Shown piece after piece: positions 33,301 to 43,817 of a stretch of DNA of 64,000 nucleotides; the first letter of the stretch is position 1; each line of letters opens with the position of its first letter. Source of the stretch: Orbilia blumenaviensis. Lineage: Eukaryota; Ascomycota; Orbiliomycetes; Orbiliales; Orbiliaceae. Under the pieces are notes generated by a model. It ran no database searches. It was not told the origin of the DNA and saw only the letters and a program-made list of their open reading frames with translations. Made by a program: the position numbers and the translations under genes. Location: NCBI GenBank assembly GCA_036872755.1, contig JAVHNS010000009.1:310001-374000 (forward strand), in the 5' to 3' direction.

Positions 33301-35494
33301 CGAAGTGCGAAGAAGGAAAGACGGAAGAGAATATCGGCCTCGTTGTAAGTCGGTTTAAGCATCAGGTAGGCCGGCCATGGTCATTCCACCCTATTATTAG
33401 GCTAGACATCTACCCGCTACTCGCTCGGGTAAATTATAAGCCCAAGCTGGATCGATACCCTGATTCGTGGTTCAAGATCACGATACTTTCCCCTAGAAAG
33501 TCATGTTTTATGCACTCTCTGCCGCAGATTGCCCCAATGTATTGCCTCCTTGCAATTGGTGTTTAGGTAAGAGTTTCCAAAAGTCTGGGAGGGCCAAAAC
33601 TTGCTTTTATGTCCCGATTCCCTTCTGTCAAGCCGAGACATTCTCGGCTGTTTGACAAGTCGTCTTTGATCTGGGCCAGATAATTTAGATATGCGAAATC
33701 TATATCTCCTATCGCCAGGCAACTACGCCAACCGACCGTGTGGGAGCCGGCAAGCTCACGGGCCAGGGTTCGAGGCTGATCATGATCCAACCAAATGGAA
33801 CCGCAATTGATTCGAATGCTCTCTCGCTTCCAAAACGATGAGTCCCTGACAACTTTAATGTTCAAATCGTTTTCAGGTAAAACGGGCGTGGGATAGTGTT
33901 TTTATTCCAACCCTGTGAGAATCCGACAGCTTGGAATTAGGTAATGTTGGTGGTGGTTTGGGCAACGTAAAAAAAAAAAAAGATTGCTGGGTCTGCACTG
34001 AAGCTGTGAAGCATGGGCCGTTACATCATAAGGCAGCTGGGTGTTTATCTACCAATTGTTGACCGCACGTGTTTGCACCCTCTGGCCGGGGTGGCACCAC
34101 CAATGGCACGCAATGCTGCCTAAGGAAGGTAAACTCCACGTGCATCGCTGGGTACAAGCGACCCAGACCCTTTTTCTCTGGTATCGACAAGTACTGATCA
34201 GAAATGAAAATTTTCGATTTCATAGAATTAATCCGGTTCGTTTGGTGGCGCCGAGGCAGTGGGAGCCTGCATTCTCGTCTACCATCGGACGTCATGGACT
34301 CGAAGTTTTTCTCTCTTGCGCAGCAGTTGGTAATCCGGATATTCTCAAGACGCCCCATTATCCAAGACCTACCGAGGTGCTTGACTCGATAGCTTCATGC
34401 ATCGACCGAGAAGCTTGACAGGCCAGTCTCGCATGAATTTAACCTTTTCGGCGGTAGGGCCGTTTTTGTGCTATCCTCGTCCGACATCGCCAGGCGCTGA
34501 AATGTGAAGATGCCCACAGCTTCAAGGTCTCACAGGTCAGCTTGGTCATTTAGATAGGCTGGTGGAACCGAGATGAAGACCCACAAGCCGCTGCCTCTTG
34601 CGAATCTCCAACGACAACGACACTTGAGCACTCTCCGTAATCAACCCCCCAAATCTGGGCAACGCAAGCATGCACTCAATACCAAGACATGCTGCCAGAC
34701 CAGCATTCATATGGTCTTTGCTCGTCTCAGGGTTCCGGCCGCTTTTTAGGCAGGCAGTCCGAGGTTGTCAGAAATTTGGATGGGACCCCCCGCGCAGTGA
34801 GACAGATGGCGAAGAGTTAATTCCGCTGGGGTGTTTCCTATGGGATCAATGAAAGGAAAGGTTAACCAGTGTGGGGTGTCATGCACCGTCGAAAAGCATC
34901 AAGGATGGCAACGACTCACAATCGGCGAATGAGAGTGCTGGACGCCCAGCCTCCCAGCCTAGCATACTGCTGATTGTGGTACAGAAGAAGCTTTGGAAAA
35001 GCGGAACCCTGGTTACAGATGCACCCGCTAGTTTGAACGGCGTGTCGCTGGGAGCGACGCAGATAGGCTCGCTCCGAGTAGGGATTTCGACTTCCTGTTT
35101 TAATGAAAGAGGCACACACATCGTCCTTGGATGTGCTGATACCTTGGTCCGGATTTCGTCGTCAAAGACTCTGGTTTTTTCTTTTTATACACATTCCCAC
35201 ATTTCTGGGTCCAGATGGGTTGTCGATATATAAAGACCCACCCGCATTTCTTCACCTACCTCGCCTGGCGAGGTCCCGATTTTGATCTTGATCGCATGAC
35301 TTCAAACATATAATTGGACATTTTCCCTACCATTTGCAGATCATTGTATCCTTTGGTTTTATATTATATCAGCAGCCCCGCCATCAAACATTTTAAAGCA
35401 TAAAACTTATACGTTTAGGAAGACTTCAACTCAACCAGCGAATACCATATCCGTCGACGCCGATCCGGTGACGCCATATCGGATTCCTCACTAC
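30329..35494. other. 5.2-kb gene-free, AT-rich region
   Basis: This lies between the P450 start and the kinase-like gene. Open frames are short and without recognisable domains. The longest (31011-31355 plus, 33563-33865 minus, 34041-34418 plus, 34871-35233 plus) show no start context, family motif or splicing partner that I trust. Composition is AT-rich with TpA-rich stretches (32090-32600). Decayed transposon sequence is possible, but no terminal repeats or polymerase motifs were found. Confidence 0.5.
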
Positions 35495-37601
35495 ATGCCG
35501 GAAGATAGGGCGCTCTTCAGCATGCCCATGTACTTTGAAGGCAAGAAGACATTACAACCACAGCCATCCGTCGAAGCTCTTCAAAGGGGGCCCAAAAGCC
35601 TCACGATATCCACAACAATGTCGTCCCGCGATTCCGTTTCCTCCAAATCGATTGGGTCATCGTACTCTTCAAGAAGTAGCAATGCACCCCACAGTGCATC
35701 CGATGCTACAAAGTCGACAGCTCCTAGCCCAGCTATCGAATTCAGAGACACAACGAATACCGCCAACTTTACACCTATCAGCACACAAGATGTTATGATA
35801 TTTACATATGGCTATCGAGGGTATAGCGATCCCCTCTCGATACCTGGAGGATTTGAAACTATCAGTTGGGACGTGGAAAAGATTGAGGAGACGGTTACGC
35901 CTCAGTTCTTAAAAGAGAGAATCCCGACAACGAAGGGCAAAGAACGGCTAAACGTGCCCCTCGGATTCGGTGATGGACTAACTGATGAAACATACGCTGA
36001 ATGGGTTGTTCAGAAGGCCAAAAGGTATGCACCCCTCTTATTCACGATTAGCCAATAAGGGCCGCAACTAATATAACTCTAGACTCTTTCTCCTTCTATT
36101 GGAATTCGGCATGCCAGAAAAGATCTTCGACGTTGTCGATTTATCTTGGGATGACGACGATCTACCCCTCGAACCCGTAACTATTCGTCGGTTGAAACTC
36201 CGAGAACACTATGACAAGGCTTTGGAAAACAAGTTCTATAAGCGCCAGTTCTCATACATCCTGAAAGAATTCAGATACAAAAGCCACATCGAATTCCAGG
36301 AAGAAGACGAGGTCCCACTTGTTGTTTCATATCGTCAGAAAACCCCTGGATTTTCGTTTCCTCAAGACGATCGGGTGCATCGCCCTAGGCACAAGGACCT
36401 CCTCATGTACCGTCGGAAAGTTATCCTCGGACCAGGGCCCGACAATATTATGGAACATGATTTCCTTGCGGAAGTCGATATCCTGCGAAACCTTCGTCAC
36501 TCGCACATCGTCGATGTTCAGGCTACTTACACACACCTCGACGAAGGTTATCTTCTTACCACTCCTGTGTGTGACTGGTCTCTCAAGACTTTCATCCAAA
36601 GTCCATCGAGTAGTTTCAAGTCCCTTAACAAGGAGCAAAAGCGAAGGAAGATTTTGGGCTGGATCCACTGTCTTGCCGACGCTCTTGCATACCTTCACGA
36701 GCAGGACATCAAGAAACTCGACATCCGACCACGCACCATTCTGGTTAATGGTGACAATGTATATTTCTCTGATGTTGCTGTTGTCACTGGCCTCGATGCG
36801 AACTCTGGAAAAATCGACCACATTGAGGCTGAGCGGTACGAATACGGTGCACCTGAGAACTGGACCCGAGTCCAGCAAGCCCAGAGTGTTCCTTCCACGC
36901 CTGTTACATCCACTCGTACTCGCTCTTTCTTTAAGTCGATCTCTATGATTTCTGGCAATAGCAACAATAGCAACTCCCATGATGGGAATGTTTCCGATGC
37001 ATCTGAGCAATCAGCCTCCAGCGAGACTGTCGACCGAGTTCCAGCAACATCAACTATTCAAGTCGGCGAATGGGTCAGCGACACTTCGAAACCATTCAAA
37101 GCATCAACATTCTCTCTCGCTTGTATCATGATGGACCTCCTAACATTCAACGCTAAGAAAAAGACATCTTCATTCCAGTCCCACCGCTCAACAAAGAAGA
37201 GTTCATCCCGTGGTGGTGGCAAGCCGGATGTCTCCTTCCACGCAAACCTTGGACAAGTCGCATCATGGATCGATGTGCTTGATAAGGAGGCCACCTCTAA
37301 AAAACATGGCGACGATCGGGCGATCAAAGGCATTTTACAAATCTGCTCCAATATGTTTTATCGTGAACCGGATCTACGGCCTACACAACGCGATATCGCC
37401 GACATGATTTGGAACATCCTCCGTGTTGATGGTGGGACACCCCACTGTGGGTCCGATCCTAAGGCCCTTCCAAAGGAAGAGGTTGAGACTGAGGTAGCAT
37501 TCTTTGAGCGCGGAGACCCTGAATGGGAATGGCCTTGGGATCAGCGACGTCCCAGCCGGACGAGGCCTATGACAGGAGCCAGTGGTATGGACTATATCTA
37601 A
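35495..37601 (+). CDS. Divergent protein kinase-like protein
   Basis: Exons 35495-36024 and 36083-37601 (58-nt intron, gtatgc donor, ctaat branch; phase 2) give 682 residues. I use the first ATG of the frame (MPEDRALF); upstream the frame is open to a stop with no ATG, so a short 5' exon could exist. The first ~105 residues are Ser-rich disorder. The second region has a kinase fold: helix-C Glu in DFLAEVDILRNLRHSHIV, hinge DWSLKTFIQ, then DALAYLHEQDIKKLDIRPRTILV for the catalytic loop, FSDVAVV in place of the DFG segment and YGAPENW for APE. The catalytic Asp and metal Asp are kept, but HRD is KLD, the loop Lys is Arg, the loop Asn is Thr and DFG is DVA. Activity is therefore doubtful. A long Ser-rich insert separates the APE motif from the C-lobe (TFSLACIMMDLLTF), which ends in EPDLRPTQRDIADM. 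Confidence 0.8.
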
Positions 37602-40548
37602 GTATTTAAAAGGGGGGAAGCTCCGAGCGGGCGGTCCCGATAGACATTTCAAAGTGCCGAACATGACATTTTCCCAGACACTTATCCTTCCTAATTCTTA
37701 TCTGAAAGCTTATCTTGCTTTTAACTTGCATATATATTTTCCTTTGTTCTAGATAAGCAACCAATCCGTATTTTTCTTCACCATCACATCTTGTTCCATA
37801 TTTCTCCTTTTTCTTGTACCTTTTTCGTCATCATCTGGGAAGGCGTTTTATCATGTGTCGGCGTTGGTGGATCATTGTGGGTACACTTTTTGCACCAGCT
37901 TAACTTTTCATTTGTTGGCTGTTTCATCCTCTACAGATTGTATATATTCTATCATTACCTACTACCAAGAAAAAGAATAGTGCCAAAGCAGCATTTTCCA
38001 ATTCGGACTCCAAAGTTCACTTGTAGTTTCACAATTATTGCTGGGTCTGGCAGAGTCTGGGACCCCCACAACAATGCTCCTATTTACATGGGTGTTAGGT
38101 GACTTGAGGTTGATGGGTGGTATTAGCCGGGATTTTCCGCGACAACACACTAATCTGTGGCATTTTAATGGACGAATGAAGGTTTCGAACAACGGTGAAA
38201 GCGCGTGTGTACCTGATATTGACTTGGTGGGATCTCACGTACACGTATGTGGGCCCGTAGACATGGTAGCATCCAGGGCTGCCATTAACAACTATGTCCA
38301 TGGGCATGTCCGCCTATGTGTGACATTGCATTGGTGTCTACAGGATACTATGGCTTCCAGGGCATGGAGTCCAGGCGACAGCACAGTATAATTCCGATGA
38401 GCCATCAGGTCATCAAACGACTGGCAATTTGCCGTTATTTCAGCCAATAAGAAGCGTTGTAAGCCAGACTTATATATTACATAATTTGGCCTGCACCTCG
38501 TTCTATGTCGAAAGGAATTAAAACGAGGGTGCCTTCAGTTCATATACCGCGTCACCGACTACGTGTAGAATTGAATACCCATTGATGTAGTTGCCCCACT
38601 TCTTCAAGGCATCGGTATCCTCAAGTCCACCATAGCGTCTCCGCTGTGCAGCCTTATTTGCGCCGGTGTCGCCCGCATGCCTCTCAAGCTTTGTGGCGAC
38701 CCCACGTCTGGCTAGCCATGGTCTGTGGTACCACAATGCTAGATCTATATAAGTGTGGGTCTCAGAGTTCCGGTAGATATATATACAGAGAAGTTTTAGG
38801 CCATTGGCCTGTCAGGCAGATGTACCCAATCGAGCTTGTTCGGCCGCCTGCTGTGAGAATGAAGGAGAATATTCGGATAGAAGACTAAGTGAGAATATTG
38901 GTGTTGGGGTTGAGGTGGGACAGTGCGGACAAAGGCATTGTATGATTATCATCATATGAGGGCATCTAGGTAGATGTTCTTGGTAGAAATATGTACGTGG
39001 AGCAAGAAAACTTCTGTGGAAGCCTGATGTAGAAAAAGCGGGCCCCCGAACTAGTGACTTCATGGCGCCGAGACCTCACGTTCACGATTTACTTTTTTGG
39101 TGGTGAAAAATACAACGTGATTTTGTGTTGTTTAGGAAGTTTAAAGAGATGTCAACCAACGATGTTTCCTCGTGGTACTTAGGTTCATCAGGGGTGTATT
39201 CGAAAAACTTTCTTTTCTTTACCCGTGCTGCCGCTTTGTTTTTTTTTCTTTCTGCATGTATTAGGTTGGTTACATAGCAATCGGTTGATATCGAACCGAT
39301 ATCGAGATGCGGAATAATTCAAGTTCGGGATTCCCTCAACAGCCTTCTCGGCTCGCTTGGTAGGCAGACATACACCTTTTTTTTCTTGTTCCCACGGATA
39401 TTGCACCGAGAAAAAAGTGGGAGCCTAGAACACCCCACTGCATACATGGCCGCGGCACAGTAAACATATACTCTTTCTGTATTTCGTACCTATCTCAGAC
39501 ATTGGATCTCCTATCCATATCATATATCAGGGACGCTGTGGTGCCGTCGATTTGGGATATATAATTCTCACTCTCTCTCCCACCATCCTTTCTTTTCTGT
39601 TTGGGTGATGAAACATTCTAACAATAAGTGACGGCGTATAGTAGCTTTGAAGTATCCTACTTACAATATTTGCGTGAGTATGTACTAATGCAAAACTATG
39701 GTTGGTGAAGTGGCAGACCTCAAAACCTTACGGTTTCCTCTATAGATGATGAATGGGTGGGAGGGGTGTCTAAGGGCACAACTGATCCAGATTTCTAGTT
39801 CCATATACCCGTGAAACGGCATATTAAGAACTCACGGCGGTTCAAGTGTCTGAATCATGTTTCTTCAAGGGTTAATGAAAAAACTAGGGATGCCAGTTGT
39901 CGAAAGAGATTATCAAGAGACAACAGGATATAGAAACAAGGGAAGGGTCAGATAGCAAAATTATTAAGCAGAGTCTTGGGATCAAGGCGATTGGTGATAA
40001 ACAGTGTTTGGAGGGGTTGGTTTATGTGTTACACTAGTATATTGCTACGAGGGCCTAGAACAAAAGCGGCGTGGACGGCATGTGCCGTTGGAGTTGAGTC
40101 CGATGCCGGGTTGGTGATTGAGAAGACAGAGTGTTAAGGAAAGGTGTTTATTGACCAATTGAGCCATATAACAGATTGGTGATATATTTGTGGTATATAA
40201 GCGCTGCAGCTAAACGTTGCGTCAAGTTTCAGTCTCACGGTCTTACGATATGCGAATTATATAAAAGATTATTATAATCGAGTATTTGTGACCACAATAG
40301 GGGGTGGTATCCCCGTGGGGTGTCATTAATCGTCGGACGGATAATGTAGATATGGTACAACCAAGAGTATGCATTAACCTCGGATGCGTTCTTCGTGTAA
40401 TAAGGGTTTTTGAGGGTTTGGGTAGGAGGATGAGGAGGAGGAACAAGCGGATATGTATAAAACTCCCTAGGTGAAAAAGATGCCGACAAAAAAGGAACTG
40501 GAAAAGGAAAAAGAAAATTGCTGAAACAAGGAAATATATACAATGCGA
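37602..40548. other. 2.9-kb gene-free region between convergent genes
   Basis: No convincing gene. T-rich 3' flank of the kinase-like gene on the left; the right edge is the 3' flank of the uL23 gene. Small frames at 38038-38391 (plus) and 38518-38736 (minus) lack any family motif. Confidence 0.5.
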
Positions 40549-41455
40549 TTATACAATTCCGAGTTTCGATGCGGCTAGAAAGTCATCACAGTTAGCAATG
40601 GAGCAATTCTTTGATTTTGATTGATTTTTTGAACTTACCAATATCCAGAGCATCAGTCTCGGTTCCGAGCTTAACGAAAGCCTTCTTCCTTCCATCGGGT
40701 CTTATTAAGGTGTTAACCTTAACTGGCTTGATGTCGTAGAGCTTGTTGACAGCGGCCTTGATCTGCCTCTTGTTGGCCTTGACGTCGACAATGAAGACAA
40801 GGGTGTTGTGCTCTTCGATCTTCTTCATGGCGCTCTCAGTGTTGAGTGGGTGCGAGATGACCTTGTAGGCATCCAGGCGAGGAGCATGTGGGATCGACTT
40901 GCGGGGGTATTTTGGAGATCTCGAGAGGGAGAGAGTCTTTGGTCGGTGGAAGGAGGCCGATAGTCTGACCTTTCGGACCTTGTGTGGGTTGACGCCCTTG
41001 AGAGCAGCCTTCTGGGCGGCTTTGGCCTTAGGGGCGGCGGCTGTAGATTAGATAATATGTCAGCCCTCTGATCCCCAGATATTGATACTGGCCCAATCGC
41101 AATCGAATTCTGTAGATGTAGATGTCTGGCAGATCTGATATCCGTGTCCAAGCCTCCCACATGTCGTTTTCTCTTGTCTCCAAATCTGCTACCTTTCCCT
41201 TCAATCACTCGAGTCGATTCGATCAACTTTTGTAGATCAATAGGTCGCATAATCTAGAATCCAGTTCCTTCTCTATTTTATCAATTCGTCCTCCCGTTCG
41301 CTCATTCCGATATTCATGCAGCCCTCCTCAACTTCCTTCAACAGCTCTCTACCAGACATCTTCCATCCAGAATTGCGAAAGCGATATCAACCAAAAAGAT
41401 TCCGAAGCGATTAAAAAAACCCACCCTTGCCCTTTGATGCAGCCTTTGGTGGCAT
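40549..41455 (-). CDS. rpl25: Large-subunit ribosomal protein uL23 (L25 in yeast, L23a in animals)
   Basis: Exons in gene order: 41455-41425 (31 nt), 41040-40639 (402 nt) and 40574-40549 (26 nt), giving 152 residues, close to the yeast length (142). Exon 1 encodes [10 protein letters not shown]; exon 2 carries the basic eukaryote-specific extension ([20 protein letters not shown], then [19 protein letters not shown]) and the uL23 core ([45 protein letters not shown]). The tiny last exon completes [13 protein letters not shown] and the stop, matching the yeast ending DALDIANRIGYI. uL23 binds 25S/26S rRNA near the polypeptide exit tunnel and docks SRP and nascent-chain factors. Intron 1 is long for this genome (384 nt), and intron 2 is 64 nt. 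A 142-codon open frame overlapping exon 2 and intron 1 (40825-41250) is a shadow. Confidence 0.95.
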
Positions 41456-41876
41456 TATGTCGATTGGTATCCGGTAGTTAGGGGGGGTTTGTCGACGGTA
41501 TAGGGTTGGCGATGTCGTGGATGTGGTTGCTGGAGATTTTTGTTGCTTTGGAAGTCTCTAAACGCAAAAGGTTCCCACTGAAATTTTAGCGAAAAAGCAA
41601 AATATTAGGGCTTTCTGGTGCCCTAATCCTTTGTCCAAGAATGGAAGTTTATCTCAAGAGCAAACACAACGCATCACATCCTATAAACAACACCTTTTCG
41701 AGGCAGCATAACCTTAGGTATGCATATGCGACGATACGAGAGGATTTTGGTATATATTAACGCATCATAGGCAGTCCCATTGGTACGGATCTGAGTACTA
41801 CCGAATGGTAGGGTTCCATGCTTCTCTTCATTGTAAAATATTAAGTATCTACAAAGCCAACCCTATATAACCCTCA
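41456..41876. other. Divergent promoter between uL23 and the putative secreted protein
   Basis: 421 bases between divergent ATGs. No coding content. Individual promoter elements cannot be assigned with confidence; a tatataa at 41864-41870 sits too close to the downstream ATG to act as its TATA box. Confidence 0.45.
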
Positions 41877-42449
41877 ATGGCGAAGCTCAAGCCGGTGTCA
41901 TTCCTTCCACATGCGAATACCAGGCCGCGAGGACCCTGGCGTCATTCTCTCATTCCTATTATCATAAGTTTGCTCTGTATACGTTTCTCCAAAGCTGCTC
42001 CGATACTTCCTCTAGCGGAAGACATCTCGAGATCAACGGCCCTGTTTAAACGTGGGGGTGCATTCTCGAGCTGTGCACAATGCATACCCGCCAACGGGGA
42101 CACCGCAACTTTATATTCTCCATCCTATTCAATACCAGAAAATTCCGCTAGCCCTGGCTTGCCAAATTCTTCGAACTACTTGCAGGTCAATGGTGGAATT
42201 GCAGATCTCATAGACCCTTCAGGAGGCTCCCAGAGTGTACCGTTGCAAGCCACGGCTTCTTTGCCTCACGCTGGAGAGGGTGCAGGGAGCGTTATATCAG
42301 AACTATACCCAAGTACGGCACAGCATACAATCGAGAACTTGAACACAGGAATTACAGGGATCTCTGGTGGCTTCGGTGGGATCCAAGTTGCTTCCCGGCC
42401 TTCGCAAAGCCGTTATAGTGTCCTCAGCCGGTATGCCAGTGTAACATAG
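41877..42449 (+). CDS. Putative secreted protein with signal sequence and Kex2-type site
   Basis: Not recognised; single exon, 190 residues. A basic N-terminus (~24 residues) precedes a hydrophobic core SLIPIIISLLCIRF (~24-37) and a likely signal-peptidase site after FSKAAP. A dibasic KR at ~58-59 (ALFKRGG) would be a Kex2-type processing site, leaving a ~130-residue chain rich in Ser, Gly, Pro and Asn with just two cysteines (SSCAQC) and one N-glycosylation sequon (NSS). No known domain. Composition suggests a disordered or wall-associated peptide. There is no other Met in the frame, so the ATG at 41877 is the only start. The N-terminal extension ahead of the hydrophobic core is longer than usual for a signal peptide, so a signal-anchored membrane protein is the alternative. 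Confidence 0.55.
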   Translation: MAKLKPVSFLPHANTRPRGPWRHSLIPIIISLLCIRFSKAAPILPLAEDISRSTALFKRGGAFSSCAQCIPANGDTATLYSPSYSIPENSASPGLPNSSNYLQVNGGIADLIDPSGGSQSVPLQATASLPHAGEGAGSVISELYPSTAQHTIENLNTGITGISGGFGGIQVASRPSQSRYSVLSRYASVT

Positions 42450-43004
42450 AGCATACCATTTGCGATATATTGATATAGTAGGAGTAATAGCCAATAATAT
42501 TCGGAATCGGTTTCATTTACCAGCATAACTATCTGAAAATAGTATATCAAGTATGATATTATGTTGAGAAATTGAGATTGAACCCCAATGGTTTTTGCCA
42601 GCCTTGTAAACAGTCGCTTGATACCAGCGCATTAAAGCACGAAGGCGGGTCAGCCGCAGCTGTGATGAGTTATGCATAGCACATACATATGGTATTGTGA
42701 TTTTGCGATAAGGGCAGAATGGAATGGGCATACCTATCGGACCCCCATCTCAACGGGTGGGCGGGTAACCTAAGCTAAAGGCAATCTAAGGGCGTCAACT
42801 TCTAGCCAACGAGAGACTTGATAGAGATTCAGCTCAAATGCAACAGTGTCTTGCGTTGCATGGCTAAGCTCCAACATTTTGTTTCGGTCGTTGACTTCAG
42901 ATGCAACCAACATCAAGCAGCTCTCTGCTCGACGCGAACCGGACAAAATATGTTGACGACATCCTGAAAGCTGCACGAAAAAGGGCCAAAATCTGAAATT
43001 CCAG
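42450..43004. other. Intergenic region, promoter of PIG-H gene
   Basis: 555 bases with no recognisable gene. Small frames on the minus strand (42513-42731, 42770-42976) have no supporting features. Confidence 0.45.
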
Positions 43005-43817
43005 ATGGAACAAGAAAAGGAGACGACTCAGAAGCCAGCAGTCCTTTCCGGTCTGCGCGTGAGGAATCCGACCCCGTCAACAATTGAGTACACAGTCACA
43101 ACACGGCCGGAAAGGTGGTCTCGCCGGTTCACCACAACCCTGGTATTGAAGGCTATCGTGTTGGGGATAATATTGTTTTTCATCTTACTCAAGCAAGATT
43201 ATTGCGACAGCGGGCTGCAGGACGGCTTGAGGAATTTCGTCCTTAATCTCAAGCCGGATATTCCACCTAAACATCTCGACTTGCTGCGCGGTAAGGTGCA
43301 TTGGTACTATCTCGCACTTCTTGGCTTCTCTGGCGTTTGGATTGCGAGCTTGAGAGGGTACACAGGTTAGTCTTTCCCTGCACCTGCGAGGCCCGAGTTA
43401 TCTTTTTTCTTTATCAGGGTTTTTCTTTTCTTTTCTTTCCCTTGTTTTTCTTTAAGTTTCAACATATGAGACACGGCATTTTGAAGTCCAAGCCCTTTTT
43501 TAACTTTCTTGCCTATGTTTCTTGGTATAGAGGAAAGCTTGCTTGTACTTCGAGGGCTTGGAGTCCAGGTTACAACATTGTCATCATCCTATTTCGTCAA
43601 AGCCAACACTAGGTTCATTCCCACATCTACGATTCAAGACATCTTTATCCATGAAGGCTTCGTTGGATTCGAAGTCCGGTTCTATTTGGCGATTGTTATC
43701 GAGGACGAAAGTGAGGTAGTGGTAGTTTTCCCGAAGTTATTGCCGAGGAGGGAGATATTGGAGAATGTGTGGCGGGGCAGCCGTAGTTTGTACGAACCTG
43801 AAGTGAAGGCTCAGTGA
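43005..43817 (+). CDS. gpi15: PIG-H/Gpi15 subunit of GPI-GlcNAc transferase
   Basis: Exons 43005-43365 and 43531-43817 (165-nt intron, gttagt donor, tatag acceptor, phase 1) give 215 residues. Exon 2 is almost entirely the PIG-H domain: EESLLVLRGLGVQVTTLSS, then FIPTSTIQDIFIHEGFVGFEVRFYL and VVVVFPKLLPRREILENVWRGSR. Exon 1 has a polar cytosolic N-terminus and two hydrophobic segments (~44-64 LVLKAIVLGIILFFILL; ~99-116 YYLALLGFSGVWIASL), the usual hairpin anchor. The protein is part of the ER complex (PIG-A, PIG-C, PIG-H, PIG-P and others) that adds GlcNAc to phosphatidylinositol, the first step of GPI-anchor synthesis, on the cytosolic face. Length fits the family (~190-220). Functionally unrelated to its neighbours. 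Confidence 0.93.

Noticed and set aside
33465..33490. cgtggttcaagatcacg, another T-arm-like hairpin
   Set aside because: The arm pairs, but no matching acceptor stem or D-arm lies ~55 bases upstream.
38340..38395. Similarity between ...gcatggagtccaggcgacag and ...gcttggagtccaggttacaa at 43555
   Set aside because: Only about a dozen identical bases; the second copy is inside the PIG-H exon. Treated as chance.
40825..41250. 142-codon minus-strand frame
   Set aside because: It overlaps uL23 exon 2 in another frame and runs through intron 1; the uL23 reading is unambiguous.
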